A DNA stretch of 51,634 nt from Ramlibacter sp. (GCA_029237735.1 JAQZBU010000060.1:1-51634), one strand, 5' to 3'. Shown: positions 1 through 8,973, counted from the first letter of the stretch. Notes: generated by a model not told the origin, from the letters alone. Made by a program: numbers and translations.

Positions 1-1
1 C

Positions 2-637
2 TCCTACCGCTGGAGCATGAGCTGGTTCATCTTCTCCGAGGTGATGTTCTTCGGCGCCTTCTTTACGGCCCTGTGGTGGATGCGCGCGCATTCCGTGCCG
101 GAGCTCGGCGGGATCGAGAACTCCCTGCTGTGGCCCGATTTCAAGGCCGTGTGGCCCACCCAGGCGCCGGGTAGCACCGCGTCGCCGGGGGGCATCATCG
201 AGCCTTTCGAGGTGATGACACCGTTCTGGTTGCCGACCATCAACACCGCGCTGCTGCTGTCGTCGGGTGTCACGCTCACCATCGCCCACCATCTGCTACG
301 TGAAAACAAACGCGGCCCCACCATTCTCTGGATGTGGATCACAGTCGCGCTCGGCGCGACCTTCGTCGGCGTGCAGGGCTACGAGTACTACCATGCCTAC
401 ACGGGCATGAACCTCAAGCTCACCTCGGGCGCGTACGGGTCGACGTTCTTCATGCTGACGGGCTTCCACGGCTTCCACGTGCTGGTCGGCATGCTGATGC
501 TGCTGTTCATCACGCTGCGCCTGATGAAGGGTCACTTCACGCCCGACCGCCATTTCGGCTTCGAAGGCGCTGCCTGGTACTGGCACTTCGTGGACGTCGT
601 GTGGCTCGGCCTGTACACCTTGGTGTATTGGTTGTGA
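2..637 (+). CDS. ctaE: Cytochrome c oxidase subunit III (5' end outside window)
   Basis: Subunit III of the aa3-type heme-copper oxidase, an inner-membrane protein that stabilises the catalytic core of the respiratory terminal oxidase. The reading frame is open from base 2, so the true start lies upstream. The visible part begins SYRWSMSWFIFSEVMFFGAFF, which contains the conserved helix III glutamate of COX3, and ends with the family's C-terminal pattern (HFVDVVWLGLYTLVYW). Several hydrophobic helices are evident. It heads a run of oxidase assembly genes (SURF1, ctaA, ctaB, sco). Identification is very secure; only the N-terminus is missing. Confidence 0.97.
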   Translation, partial: SYRWSMSWFIFSEVMFFGAFFTALWWMRAHSVPELGGIENSLLWPDFKAVWPTQAPGSTASPGGIIEPFEVMTPFWLPTINTALLLSSGVTLTIAHHLLRENKRGPTILWMWITVALGATFVGVQGYEYYHAYTGMNLKLTSGAYGSTFFMLTGFHGFHVLVGMLMLLFITLRLMKGHFTPDRHFGFEGAAWYWHFVDVVWLGLYTLVYWL

Positions 638-655
638 GCCCGGCAAAGGCCCACG

Positions 656-680
656 AAAAAAGCGCCGCAAGGCGCTTTTT
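656..680. terminator. Bidirectional intrinsic terminator after ctaE
   Basis: GCGCC/GGCGC stem with a GCAA tetraloop, flanked by an A-run on the left and a T-run on the right. It can end the ctaE transcript on the plus strand and the small minus-strand twin-membrane protein gene on the other. Confidence 0.85.
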
Positions 681-710
681 GTTTTGTGATTTGTGTTGTG
701 GCGGGGGCGG

Positions 711-932
711 TCACCTGCCCACGGGTATGCCCGTCGGCTGGATATAGCCGAACTTCCAGGCCAGCAGGATGCACACGAACAGAAGTATCGAGAAGCCGAC
801 GCGGAACGCCAGCGCGCGGGCCATGTTGCTGGTCTTGGGCTTGCCGTCCTGGCCGTCGCGCATCATGAAGTACAGCGCCGAGCCCAGGCTTGCGATGATG
901 GCGATGAAGGCAAGCACTACGAGGTATTTCAT
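711..932 (-). CDS. Twin transmembrane protein, DUF2909 family
   Basis: Predicted 73-residue inner-membrane protein with two hydrophobic segments (about residues 4-22 and 47-64) joined by a short polar loop containing RDG and RALAFRVGFS, and a C-terminal GYIQPTGI motif. This pattern matches the DUF2909 twin-membrane family, which in Burkholderiales is typically found antisense inside the oxidase assembly cluster. The molecular function is unknown; association with oxidase assembly is inferred from position only. Its start codon lies 15 bp from the divergent SURF1 start, so the two genes cannot have separate promoters between them. Confidence 0.85.
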   Translation of the reverse strand: MKYLVVLAFIAIIASLGSALYFMMRDGQDGKPKTSNMARALAFRVGFSILLFVCILLAWKFGYIQPTGIPVGR

Positions 933-947
933 GACGGGGATTATCCC

Positions 948-1676
948 GTGACGACCCTATACCGGGCGCGGTTCTGGGTCATCACCGCCGCCGCGCTCGC
1001 CGGCTGCGCGGTGACGCTCGCGCTGGGCATCTGGCAGTGGGGCCGGGCGCACGAAAAGCTTGCGCTGCACGCCGCGATCGAACAGCGCAAGGCCCTGGCG
1101 CCGCTGGACGAGCGCGCGCTGCTCGCCGCGCGTGCGCCGGCTGACCTGGTGCATCGCCCTGTCGTGCTGCGCGGGCAGTGGGTTGCCGGGCGCACTGTGT
1201 TTCTGGACAACCGGCAGATGCAGGGCCGCCCCGGTTTCTATGTCGTCACGCCCCTGAAGCTGCAGGGCGGCGATGCCGCGGTATTGGTGGAGCGCGGCTG
1301 GGCCCCGCGCAATTTCGTGGATCGGGAGAGGCTGCCGGCGGTGGAAACGCCATCGGGTGTGATCGAGGTGCACGGCCGTTTGGCCCCGCCTCCTGCCAAG
1401 CTATACGAGTTCGACGGGGCGGGGTCCGGCCCCATACGGCAAAATCTCGACTTGGTGCAGTTCCGGGCGGAGTCCGGCCTGGCCCTGCTGGATGTCGCCG
1501 TGCAGCAGACCGGGGCCCCCTCGGAGGGCCTGCAGCGAGATTGGCCGGAGATCGCCGGCAGCGCCTCGAAAAATTACGGCTATGCCTTCCAGTGGTGGGC
1601 CCTGTGCGCCCTGATCGCAATCCTTTATGTCTGGTTCCAATTCATCGTCCCGCGCCGAAAGGCTGTACGTGCCTGA
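948..1676 (+). CDS. SURF1 family cytochrome oxidase assembly protein
   Basis: SURF1 (Shy1) proteins help insert heme a into subunit I of cytochrome oxidase. The product is about 242 residues with the expected topology: an N-terminal membrane helix followed by LGIWQWGRA (SURF1 signature LGxWQxxR), a large periplasmic domain with FLDNRQMQGRPGFYVVTPL and VERGWAPRN, and a C-terminal helix rich in W/Y/F. The start chosen is GTG at 948, which gives a normal SURF1 N-terminus; the open frame continues upstream but runs antisense through the neighbouring DUF2909 gene. The 3' end overlaps the next gene by 50 bp if that gene starts at 1627. Confidence 0.93.
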   Translation: MTTLYRARFWVITAAALAGCAVTLALGIWQWGRAHEKLALHAAIEQRKALAPLDERALLAARAPADLVHRPVVLRGQWVAGRTVFLDNRQMQGRPGFYVVTPLKLQGGDAAVLVERGWAPRNFVDRERLPAVETPSGVIEVHGRLAPPPAKLYEFDGAGSGPIRQNLDLVQFRAESGLALLDVAVQQTGAPSEGLQRDWPEIAGSASKNYGYAFQWWALCALIAILYVWFQFIVPRRKAVRA

Positions 1677-2400
1677 CGAGCCTCTCGGCTTGACCGTGCA
1701 CTCGCTGCCGGCCCCGCAGGAGGTTCTGGCCAGCGACGCCCAGCGCACCGCGCGGGGGCGTTTGCGGATGCTCGCCGTGCTGCTGGTGTGCGCGGCGCCG
1801 GTCATCGCGTCCTACTTCACCTATTACGTCATCCGCCCGGAAGGACGGCGTAACCATGGCGAGTTGATCGAGCCTCAGCGGCCCCTGCCCGCAATCCCCG
1901 CGACGGCGCTGGAGGGTCAACCCGTGATGCTGCCGTCGCTGAAGGGTCAGTGGCTGCTGGTCAGCGTGGCGGGCGGAGCCTGCGACGCAGCATGCGAGCA
2001 GCAGCTATTCATCCAGCGCCAGTTGCGTGAAGGCCTGGGCAAGGACAAGGAGCGAGTCGACTGGGTGTGGCTGGTCGACGATGCGCGGCCCGTGCGCGAG
2101 TCGCTGCAACCGGCGCTGTCGCAGGCGACGGTGCTACGAGTCGACCCGGCCCAGCTCGCGCAGTGGCTGGCGCCCTCGCCGGGGCGACGGTTGTCCGAGC
2201 ACCTGTACCTGGTCGACCCCATGGGCAACTGGATGATGCGTTTCCCTGCGGTGACGCAGCCCCAGCCCGGGGATGATGCGCAGCCTGCGGCGGGTGTCCT
2301 GAAGGGCATCGACACCGCCGCCGCCGCCAAGACCAAGCGCGACATCGAACGCGTGTTGCGCGCCTCGGCATCCTGGGATCTGCCGGGCCGCCAGCCCTGA
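1627..2400 (+). CDS. SCO-like membrane protein of the oxidase cluster
   Basis: A 257-residue protein with a cytoplasmic N-terminus, one membrane helix (about residues 47-69) and a periplasmic domain resembling the thioredoxin fold of SCO proteins. It keeps a CxxxC motif (C119-DAA-C123) and a downstream SEHLYLVDPMGN segment with H192, which resemble the copper ligands of SCO1. Such proteins are common between SURF1 and ctaA in Burkholderiales but have no settled function; a role in copper or thiol handling for CuA assembly is inference. ATG 1627 overlaps SURF1 by 50 bp; GTG 1669 would shorten the overlap and is a plausible alternative start. Confidence 0.8.
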   Translation: MSGSNSSSRAERLYVPDEPLGLTVHSLPAPQEVLASDAQRTARGRLRMLAVLLVCAAPVIASYFTYYVIRPEGRRNHGELIEPQRPLPAIPATALEGQPVMLPSLKGQWLLVSVAGGACDAACEQQLFIQRQLREGLGKDKERVDWVWLVDDARPVRESLQPALSQATVLRVDPAQLAQWLAPSPGRRLSEHLYLVDPMGNWMMRFPAVTQPQPGDDAQPAAGVLKGIDTAAAAKTKRDIERVLRASASWDLPGRQP

Positions 2401-2410
2401 GCGAGCCGCC

Positions 2411-3562
2411 ATGGACGTCCAACCCCTCTACGACTACTCCCCAGTCCTGCACATCATGCTGATGGGGTTGGTCGTCGCGCTCGGGCCGCTCGCGTGGGTG
2501 TGGCTGCGCAACAAGCAGGCCGGCTCGGAGCGCCGTCTGCAGGCTTTGACTCTGCTCACGCTCTTTCTCACCTTCGATCTGGTCATGTTCGGCGCGTTCA
2601 CGCGGCTGACCGACTCCGGCCTGGGTTGCCCCGACTGGCCCGGCTGCTATGGCAATGCCAGTCCGATTGGGGCGCACGCCGAGATCGGCAAGGCCGAGGC
2701 CGCCATGCCCACGGGTCCAGTGACGCAGAGCAAGGCCTGGATCGAGATGATCCACCGCTACCTCGCCACCGCGGTCGGAGTGCTGATCGTGACACTGGCC
2801 GCCGCGACCTGGCTGCAGCGCAAGCGCGGCTCGAACGTGGACCCCTGGTGGCCCGCCGCGACGCTTGCGTGGGTCTGCCTGCAAGGTGCTTTCGGCGCCT
2901 GGACGGTGACGATGAAGCTGTTCCCGGCGATCGTCACCTTGCACCTGCTGGGCGGCCTCGTGCTGCTGGCCTTGTTGTGCCGACAAGCCGTGGTCTATGA
3001 GCACGCGCAACGCGGCAGGGCCCGTGTGCCCGTTACCGCAGGGATGCGAGCCTGGTTGTTTGCTGCTGTCGCGCTGGTATGGCTGCAAAGCGCGCTCGGC
3101 GGCTGGGTCAGCACCAACTACGCCGTGCTGGCATGCACCGACTTCCCAACCTGCCAGGGCAGCTGGTGGCCCGACATGCACCTGCGCCAGGGCTTCGAGC
3201 TGTGGCGCGACCTGGGCATGACCGCGGCGGGCGAACATCTGGACTTCGCGGCCCTCACCGCGATTCATTACGTGCACCGGCTGATGGCGTACGCCGTGCT
3301 GCCGGCCCTGGCCTTGACGGCGTGGCAACTGCATCGCAGCGGCGCGCTGGCAAGGCAGGGCCGCTGGATCGCAGCCCTGGCCTTGTGGCAACTGGGCACG
3401 GGCCTGTCGAACATCGTCCTAGGCTGGCCTATCGCCGCCGCGGTGGGACACACCGGCGGCGCCGCGGCGCTGGTCGTCGTGCTGACATGGGCGCTGTGTG
3501 AGAGCCGCGTAGCGCCGGCGCCGGAGGCCGCGCAGCCGCAACCGCGGGGCCTTTCGGCATGA
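2411..3562 (+). CDS. ctaA: Heme A synthase (COX15/CtaA)
   Basis: Oxidises the C8 methyl group of heme O to the formyl group of heme A, in the inner membrane. The 383-residue product has about eight hydrophobic helices, the family signature [19 protein letters not shown] near residues 60-80, and the four expected heme-ligand histidine regions ([28 protein letters not shown]). It begins 10 bp after the SCO-like gene and its stop overlaps the ctaB start in ATGA, so translation is probably coupled. Very secure. Confidence 0.97.
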   Translation: MDVQPLYDYSPVLHIMLMGLVVALGPLAWVWLRNKQAGSERRLQALTLLTLFLTFDLVMFGAFTRLTDSGLGCPDWPGCYGNASPIGAHAEIGKAEAAMPTGPVTQSKAWIEMIHRYLATAVGVLIVTLAAATWLQRKRGSNVDPWWPAATLAWVCLQGAFGAWTVTMKLFPAIVTLHLLGGLVLLALLCRQAVVYEHAQRGRARVPVTAGMRAWLFAAVALVWLQSALGGWVSTNYAVLACTDFPTCQGSWWPDMHLRQGFELWRDLGMTAAGEHLDFAALTAIHYVHRLMAYAVLPALALTAWQLHRSGALARQGRWIAALALWQLGTGLSNIVLGWPIAAAVGHTGGAAALVVVLTWALCESRVAPAPEAAQPQPRGLSA

Positions 3563-4431
3563 CGTCGCGCCTGCGCCAGTTCCACGCGCTGACCAAGCCG
3601 CGCGTGATCCAGCTCATCGTGTTCTGCGCCTTGATCGGCATGGTGCTGGCCGTGCCCGGCCTCCCGAGCTGGGCCAACGTGAAGCTCGCCCTGCTGGCCT
3701 GCCTGGGCATCTGGTTGGTGGCGGGTGCTGCAGCTGTCTTCAATTGCCTCGTTGAAAAGGGGATCGACGCCAAGATGCGGCGCACTGCCTGGCGCGCCAC
3801 GGCCAAGGGCGAGCTGAGCGACTGGCAGACACTGCTGTTCGCCGCCGTCCTCTGCGCGCTCGGTTCCTGGCTGCTCTACCAGTGGGTCAACCCGCTGACC
3901 ATGTGGCTGACGTTCGCCACGTTCGTCGGTTACGCAGTGATCTACACGGTGATCCTCAAGCCCCTCACGCCGCAAAACATCGTGATCGGGGGCGCCTCAG
4001 GCGCGATGCCCCCGGTGCTGGGCTGGGCCGCGATGACGGGCGACGTGGGCCCGGAGGCGCTGATCCTGTTTCTCATCATCTTCCTCTGGACGCCTCCACA
4101 CTTCTGGGCGCTGGCGCTGTATCGCGTGGATGACTATCGCAAATCCGGGTTGCCGATGCTGCCCGTCACGCACGGCAACGAGTTCACGCGCCTGCAGGTC
4201 TTTCTCTATACCCTGGTGCTGTTTGCCGCCTGCCTGATGCCCTTCGTGTACGGCATGAGTTCATGGCTGTACCTGGCCGCGGCCGTGCTTCTGGGATGGG
4301 GCTTCTGCCTGCATGGGTGGTGGCTGTGGCGCGAGTATTCGGATGCGCTCGCGCGCAAGACCTTCCGCTTCTCGCTCATCCACCTCAGCGCGCTGTTCGC
4401 GGCCCTGCTGGTGGACCATTATCTTTTTTGA
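3559..4431 (+). CDS. ctaB: Protoheme IX farnesyltransferase (heme O synthase)
   Basis: UbiA-type prenyltransferase that adds the farnesyl group to protoheme IX to make heme O, the substrate of CtaA. The 290-residue polytopic protein has the family segments [10 protein letters not shown], the polyprenyl-diphosphate binding loop around [19 protein letters not shown], and the second conserved loop [16 protein letters not shown]. The ATG overlaps the ctaA stop by 4 bp. Length and motif order are normal for the COX10/CtaB family. Confidence 0.97.
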   Translation: MTSRLRQFHALTKPRVIQLIVFCALIGMVLAVPGLPSWANVKLALLACLGIWLVAGAAAVFNCLVEKGIDAKMRRTAWRATAKGELSDWQTLLFAAVLCALGSWLLYQWVNPLTMWLTFATFVGYAVIYTVILKPLTPQNIVIGGASGAMPPVLGWAAMTGDVGPEALILFLIIFLWTPPHFWALALYRVDDYRKSGLPMLPVTHGNEFTRLQVFLYTLVLFAACLMPFVYGMSSWLYLAAAVLLGWGFCLHGWWLWREYSDALARKTFRFSLIHLSALFAALLVDHYLF

Positions 4432-4441
4432 TCGCAAAACC

Positions 4442-5053
4442 ATGAACCGCCGAAACGTCTTGAAGTCGATCGCCTGCTGGACCCTGGCGCCCGGCGCCGC
4501 GGGACTGCTGGCTGCGTGTTCCGAATCCAAGCCCCAGTACAAGGCGATCGACCTCACGGGCGCCGACTACGCCCGCGACTTCCAGCTCACCGACCACAAC
4601 GGCCAGCCGCGTACCTTGAAGGATTTCCGCGGCAAGCTGGTGGTGCTGTTTTTCGGCTACACGCAATGCCCCGACGTGTGCCCGACCTCGATGGCGGAAC
4701 TGTCCGAGGCGAAGAAGCTGCTGGGCGCCGACGGCAACAAGCTGCAGGGATTGTTCGTCACCGTGGACCCGGATCGCGACACGCCCGACGTGCTCAAGGC
4801 GTACATGGCCAATTTCGATCCCACGTTCCTTGCCCTGCGCGGCACTCCGGAGCAGCTTGCGGAGATGGCCAAGGAGTACAAGGTGTACTACAAGAAGGCG
4901 GAGGGCAAGACGCCGACGAGCTACACCATGGACCATTCGGCGGCCAGCTACGTCTACGATACCGAGGGCCGTCTGCGGTTGTACACGCGCTATGGCAGCG
5001 GCGCGCAAGCATTGGCGTCGGACCTGAAGCTGTTACTCGGGCAGCAAGGCTGA
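4442..5053 (+). CDS. SCO1/SenC family copper chaperone lipoprotein
   Basis: SCO proteins deliver copper to, or reduce, the CuA site of cytochrome oxidase subunit II in the periplasm. The 203-residue product has an N-terminal signal with a likely lipobox (LLAAC), the CxxxC copper motif CPDVCP in FFGYTQCPDVCP, the VTVDPDRDTP loop and the conserved histidine in MDHSAASYVYD. The start chosen is ATG 4442, which gives a compact signal sequence; the open frame extends upstream into ctaB. It is the last gene of the oxidase assembly run. Confidence 0.95.
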   Translation: MNRRNVLKSIACWTLAPGAAGLLAACSESKPQYKAIDLTGADYARDFQLTDHNGQPRTLKDFRGKLVVLFFGYTQCPDVCPTSMAELSEAKKLLGADGNKLQGLFVTVDPDRDTPDVLKAYMANFDPTFLALRGTPEQLAEMAKEYKVYYKKAEGKTPTSYTMDHSAASYVYDTEGRLRLYTRYGSGAQALASDLKLLLGQQG

Positions 5054-5068
5054 ACATGGCCCCCACGC

Positions 5069-5235
5069 TTGTCACTTCGTGTACTGCCGGCTCGCGGAGC
5101 GGCCGTGCGCGCAGCTGTGCAGCGCAGCGAGCCGACGACGTGCCTACGCTATGCACGTTCCGAGGCATTGCGCTGCGGCCCGTCCCCCCCGAGGGGGTCT
5201 CAGTCGCCTTGGGGCGGCCCGGCGCCGACTGAGTG
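5069..5235. repeat. Dispersed intergenic repeat, Comamonadaceae type
   Basis: The gap after the SCO gene holds a GC-rich element with a CCCCCCGAGGGGG core near 5186-5198 followed by CCTTGGGGCGGCCCGGCG. I recognise this arrangement as a short dispersed repeat seen between genes in Acidovorax/Variovorax-type genomes. It can fold into strong hairpins and may act as a transcription terminator. No gene is convincing inside it, although the repair-gene frame stays open through it. Confidence 0.6.
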
Positions 5236-5236
5236 C

Positions 5237-6043
5237 ATGTCCCAGCACCTGCTCGGGCGCAGGGGCGCGGCGCGCATCGCGCTGATCCCGCCCGAGGTGC
5301 TGGACGCCCTCAACGAAGGCCTGGTCCCCACAGTCAACCTCAACGAATTCCTGGCGCTGGACCTGCCGCGGCTCGCACGCAACGTGGCGATCCACATCGG
5401 ACTCGACCCGTCGCACGAGCGCATCGCGGACACACTGGCGATGCTGGGCGCCTTCAGGCCGGTCAAGCGCCATGAGCACGTCGCCCGTGCACTGTACGAC
5501 CTGGCCGAGGTGCGGCCCGACCGCGATTCGATTGCGCATGCACTGGCCACCCATACCAGCGACGTGGCGCGGTCGTGGGCCTCGCAGTGGATCGCCTTCT
5601 CCGGCATGTCCTTGCCCGCCAAGCTGGCGTCGGCACGCCGGTTTGCCGCCGACGCGCACTTCGGCGTGCGCGAGATGTCGTGGATGGCGGTGCGCGATGA
5701 AATCGCAGGCTCGGTGGACGAGGCGGTCGCGCTGCTGCAACCCTGGGCGCTGGACGCGGATGCCAACATCCGCCGCTTCGCGAGCGAAGCCACCCGGCCG
5801 CGCGGGGTTTGGTGCGCACAGATCGAGGTGCTCAAGGCGCAGCCGTGGCGCGCGCTGCCCTTGATCGAGCCGCTGAGGGCGGACCCCAGCCGCTACGTGC
5901 AGAACTCGGTTGCGAACTGGCTCAACGACGCGAGCAAGACGCAGCCCGAGTGGGTGGACTCGCTGTGCCGCCGTTGGAGCGGTGAGTCAAGCGCCGTAGA
6001 GACCGCCTACATCGTGCGCCGCGCGTGCAGGAGCCTGTCCTAG
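5237..6043 (+). CDS. DNA alkylation repair protein, AlkC/AlkD-like HEAT family
   Basis: Predicted 268-residue all-helical protein of the DNA_alkylation family (HEAT-like repeats), DNA glycosylases that remove alkylated bases such as 3-methyladenine. The N-terminus (LLGRRGAARIALIPPEVLDALN) resembles AlkC rather than AlkD, and tryptophan-rich helices (RSWASQWIAFSG, REMSWMAVRDEI) follow in repeat-like order. The ATG at 5237 is chosen because sequence upstream is a dispersed repeat; the open frame reaches 5069 but that part looks non-coding. The stop abuts the stop of the convergent Bug gene with no spacer. Confidence 0.8.
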   Translation: MSQHLLGRRGAARIALIPPEVLDALNEGLVPTVNLNEFLALDLPRLARNVAIHIGLDPSHERIADTLAMLGAFRPVKRHEHVARALYDLAEVRPDRDSIAHALATHTSDVARSWASQWIAFSGMSLPAKLASARRFAADAHFGVREMSWMAVRDEIAGSVDEAVALLQPWALDADANIRRFASEATRPRGVWCAQIEVLKAQPWRALPLIEPLRADPSRYVQNSVANWLNDASKTQPEWVDSLCRRWSGESSAVETAYIVRRACRSLS

Positions 6044-7051
6044 TCACTGAGCTTTGATGTTGCGCATCGCAATGACGCCGCCGAGAAGAGCTGTGTCGGC
6101 CTTGATGCGGTTGGCCAGTCCCTCCGAGGACGTGCCGGCAACTTGCCAGCCCTGCTGGAACAGTTTCTGCCGCACTTCCGGAGTGCGCGCGATTTCGCTG
6201 ATGAGCGCCGACAGTTTCGCCACGATCGGCTTGGGCATCGACTGCGGTGCCGCGGCGGCCGTCCAGATCTCCAGCTGGAAGCCACGCGTCACGCCGCCTT
6301 CGTCGAGGCTTGGGTATTCCGGCACGAGGGAACTGCGGCCCGTCGACGTGACACCGATCGCCTTGAGCTTGCCCGCACGAATCTGAGCGGCGGCCAGCCC
6401 CGGAGGCAGCAACGACAGGTGAATTTGCCCGCCGATCATCGCTGCGATGACCTGCGGGTTGCCGGGGTAGGGCACATGCACCGGGTCAATGTTGGTCTTG
6501 GTTTTCAGCAGCTCCATGCCAATATGGCCAACGGTGCCGACGCCCGGTGTCCCGTAGCTCCATTTGTCGCCTGCGTTCCGCGCAGCCAGGAAGAACTCCT
6601 GCGCCGTGTTGCCGGGTGCGTTCGCGGGCGCGGTAAGCAGCAGGGGGGCAGTGCCGATCAGGCTGATGGGCGCAAGGTCCTTTAGCGGATCGAAGGGCGT
6701 CGCCGGATTGAGCAGCTTCGCGATGGTCATGTTGCCGTTGATCATCACGCCAATCGTGTGGTTGTCGCTGGACTTGGCCACCACGTCGGCGGCGATGTTG
6801 CCGCCGGCGCCCGGCCGGTTTTCCACGATGACCGGCTGTCCCAATGCCTTCGACAGGGGCTCGGCGATAGTCCGCGCGACGAGGTCGGGCGTCGAGCCGC
6901 CGGGAAAACCGACCATGATGCGCACGGTCTTGGTGGGCCAGGGCGCCGCCGGGCCTTTTCCGGCGGGGGCCGGCTTTTGCGCGAATGCGCCGGAAGCGGC
7001 GGTAGCCAGCGCGAGCGCGAGAACGGTGCGGCGCACGGGGTGACGAGTCAT
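6044..7051 (-). CDS. Bug/TctC family tripartite tricarboxylate receptor
   Basis: Periplasmic solute-binding protein of the Bug family (about 335 residues), which captures small carboxylates or related ligands. A signal peptide ends near ASGAFAQ. Family motifs are present: WPTKTVRIMVGFPGGSTPDLVAR, VENRPGAGGNIAADVVAK, THIGMELL-type segment (GTVGHIGMELL), HVPYPG and KLKAIGVTS. No TctA/TctB membrane components are near. It follows the GGDEF-like gene on the same strand after 78 bp and could be co-transcribed with it. The ligand cannot be predicted. Confidence 0.93.
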   Translation of the reverse strand: MTRHPVRRTVLALALATAASGAFAQKPAPAGKGPAAPWPTKTVRIMVGFPGGSTPDLVARTIAEPLSKALGQPVIVENRPGAGGNIAADVVAKSSDNHTIGVMINGNMTIAKLLNPATPFDPLKDLAPISLIGTAPLLLTAPANAPGNTAQEFFLAARNAGDKWSYGTPGVGTVGHIGMELLKTKTNIDPVHVPYPGNPQVIAAMIGGQIHLSLLPPGLAAAQIRAGKLKAIGVTSTGRSSLVPEYPSLDEGGVTRGFQLEIWTAAAAPQSMPKPIVAKLSALISEIARTPEVRQKLFQQGWQVAGTSSEGLANRIKADTALLGGVIAMRNIKAQ

Positions 7052-7129
7052 CTTCTAGTCCTTGTGGGGCCCCGACCGGAGCTAAACCTGCAATGCTATC
7101 TCACGTCCGACGCCCGCCTCCGGCAACCC

Positions 7130-8893
7130 CTAGAAATTCAGAGGCCGGATCAGCTTGCGAGAGTCCGCAGGCATTGCGTTCACACTGTCTTGCACCCATT
7201 TCAGGCTGCCGGTGGCGTCCAGGTCGCGGTCGGGCAGCACGGCGACAGTGACGAAGAATTTGAGCGTGGTTCCCGGCGGAAGGGCCGGGGCCGAGCGCAG
7301 TCCCCCGGCCACCACCTGCTGGGCTCGGCTGAGTGCGTTCTCGGTCGTCGTCGGGCCCTCGAGCAGCAGGGCGAATTCATGTTCGCCGACGCGCGCGGCC
7401 AGGTCGATGTCGGTAATCGCGCGGCGCAGCACGGACGCGGCGACGATCAGGGCGCGGTCGGCTGTATCGCGGCCGAACTCTGAAGCGATCGAATCGAAAT
7501 TCGAAATCTTGACCGCCATGAGGACGCAAGCGTGTTTCAGGCCTCGGGCACGCAGGATTGCGCTTTCAAGGCGCTGGAGTAGCGACCGCGTATGCGCCAA
7601 GCCCGTGAGCGGATCGTTGTATGACAGGGCGGCGGCGCGTACCTGCGCCTCGCGCCGCCGGTTCCCGCGCAGGCTGAGCGCGTAAAACAGGATCGGCATC
7701 TCTATGGCCGCGCCGATCGAAACGCCGTAGCGCGTCAGCCACCCGGCGGGAATCAGGTTCAGGCCCCGCGCGACGGGGAAGATGGCCATCACCAGCACCG
7801 GGACGAAGCCGAGCGCGATCAGCCGGATGTGGGGGTCGTCACCGTGCGTCCAGGCCAGCACGATGAGGCCCACCACGACCACCATCCCCATGGCGATGAA
7901 GACCATGACGAGGGTGATTGACATGCGCGATGTGAGGAAGGTGTCCAGCGCAACGGCGGAGAGCAGCGCGGCGATCAGGCTCCAGACGGAAAGGTCAAGC
8001 GCCCGCGAATAACGCGCGGGCTCGGTGACAGTGCGGGTGAACCAGAGCGCCGCGGCCGCCGAGACCCCCGGCAGCAGGAAAGTCGCGACTTCGTTCCACT
8101 TCAGCCAGTGGTCCCACAGGTGCTGCGCGCCGACCCCAAGATACGCGAGTTGCCCGGCGGCCAGTGTCGCGACATATACCGCGTAAGCGCCGAAGTTGCG
8201 ATCCCGGTAGGCCACGGCATTGGCCGCCGCCACGAGCGCGATCAATGCCGCCAGGCCGAAGTAGGCACCCAGCAGGAATTGCTCGCGCTCGCGCGAGGCG
8301 AGCAGGTTCGAACGCTCAAGAATGGCGATGGGGCTCGCGAAGTCCACGCGAGCGTGTTCCACCCGAAGCCAGTAGCGCACCGGCTTGCCATCCTGCGGCG
8401 AGAGTTCAAACGTGGGGAACCGGCCGGGAAGCGGCCAATGGGAAACGGGCTGGCTGTCACCCGCTTCCTGCTCGACCCATTTGCCGTCCGGGCCGCGGTA
8501 AAAAAGCTGCGCCTGGTCGATGCCTGACGAGGCGAGCTGGAGGAACCATCGCCGGCTTCCAGGGTTGACTGCATCGAACTGCAGCCAGAGCGCCTTGCCG
8601 TCGATGTTGTAACTGCTACCAGCTTCGCGCAGGTTCCAGGGCAGCGTATCTGCCGTCGCCTCGACCTGGCTGGCCGTACGATTCCCTATCGGGTCGATCC
8701 AGTAGCGACTGCGCCTTTCCAGGGCATGCGTCGTGCGGTCGTCCGACAAGACGATGGCGGCTGGGGCCGGCTCGGCCTGCAGTGCTGCGCCAGACGGTGC
8801 GTCTTGGGACGGTGCGTTTTGCGCCAGGGCAGCGCCGGGGCCTAACAGCCACATCACCATCCCTACTGCAAGTGCGTAATTGATTGCCCTCAC
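7130..8893 (-). CDS. 7TMR-DISM membrane sensor with degenerate GGDEF domain
   Basis: A 587-residue protein with a signal peptide, a periplasmic DISMED2-type beta domain (about residues 45-195), seven hydrophobic helices (about 205-405) and a C-terminal GGDEF-like domain beginning at DPLTGLAHTRSLL. The active-site loop reads RVGEHEF (GEHEF at about 503-507) in place of RxGGDEF, so diguanylate cyclase activity is doubtful. It may sense an external ligand and act by binding GTP or partner proteins. The family assignment is firm, the activity is not. Confidence 0.88.
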   Translation of the reverse strand: MRAINYALAVGMVMWLLGPGAALAQNAPSQDAPSGAALQAEPAPAAIVLSDDRTTHALERRSRYWIDPIGNRTASQVEATADTLPWNLREAGSSYNIDGKALWLQFDAVNPGSRRWFLQLASSGIDQAQLFYRGPDGKWVEQEAGDSQPVSHWPLPGRFPTFELSPQDGKPVRYWLRVEHARVDFASPIAILERSNLLASREREQFLLGAYFGLAALIALVAAANAVAYRDRNFGAYAVYVATLAAGQLAYLGVGAQHLWDHWLKWNEVATFLLPGVSAAAALWFTRTVTEPARYSRALDLSVWSLIAALLSAVALDTFLTSRMSITLVMVFIAMGMVVVVGLIVLAWTHGDDPHIRLIALGFVPVLVMAIFPVARGLNLIPAGWLTRYGVSIGAAIEMPILFYALSLRGNRRREAQVRAAALSYNDPLTGLAHTRSLLQRLESAILRARGLKHACVLMAVKISNFDSIASEFGRDTADRALIVAASVLRRAITDIDLAARVGEHEFALLLEGPTTTENALSRAQQVVAGGLRSAPALPPGTTLKFFVTVAVLPDRDLDATGSLKWVQDSVNAMPADSRKLIRPLNF

Positions 8894-8973
8894 TCAATGA
8901 TTGTTACAGGATTTACGCGGATTTGCGTCAGACCGAGCGCCTGAAAACCCCGTGCGTTTCAAATCTCCAACGC

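Noticed and set aside
2009-3391. Long minus-strand open frame of 460 codons opposite the SCO-like and ctaA genes
   Set aside because: Shadow of high-G+C coding sequence; composition rich in R/H/Q/G without domain features, while the plus strand encodes clear proteins.
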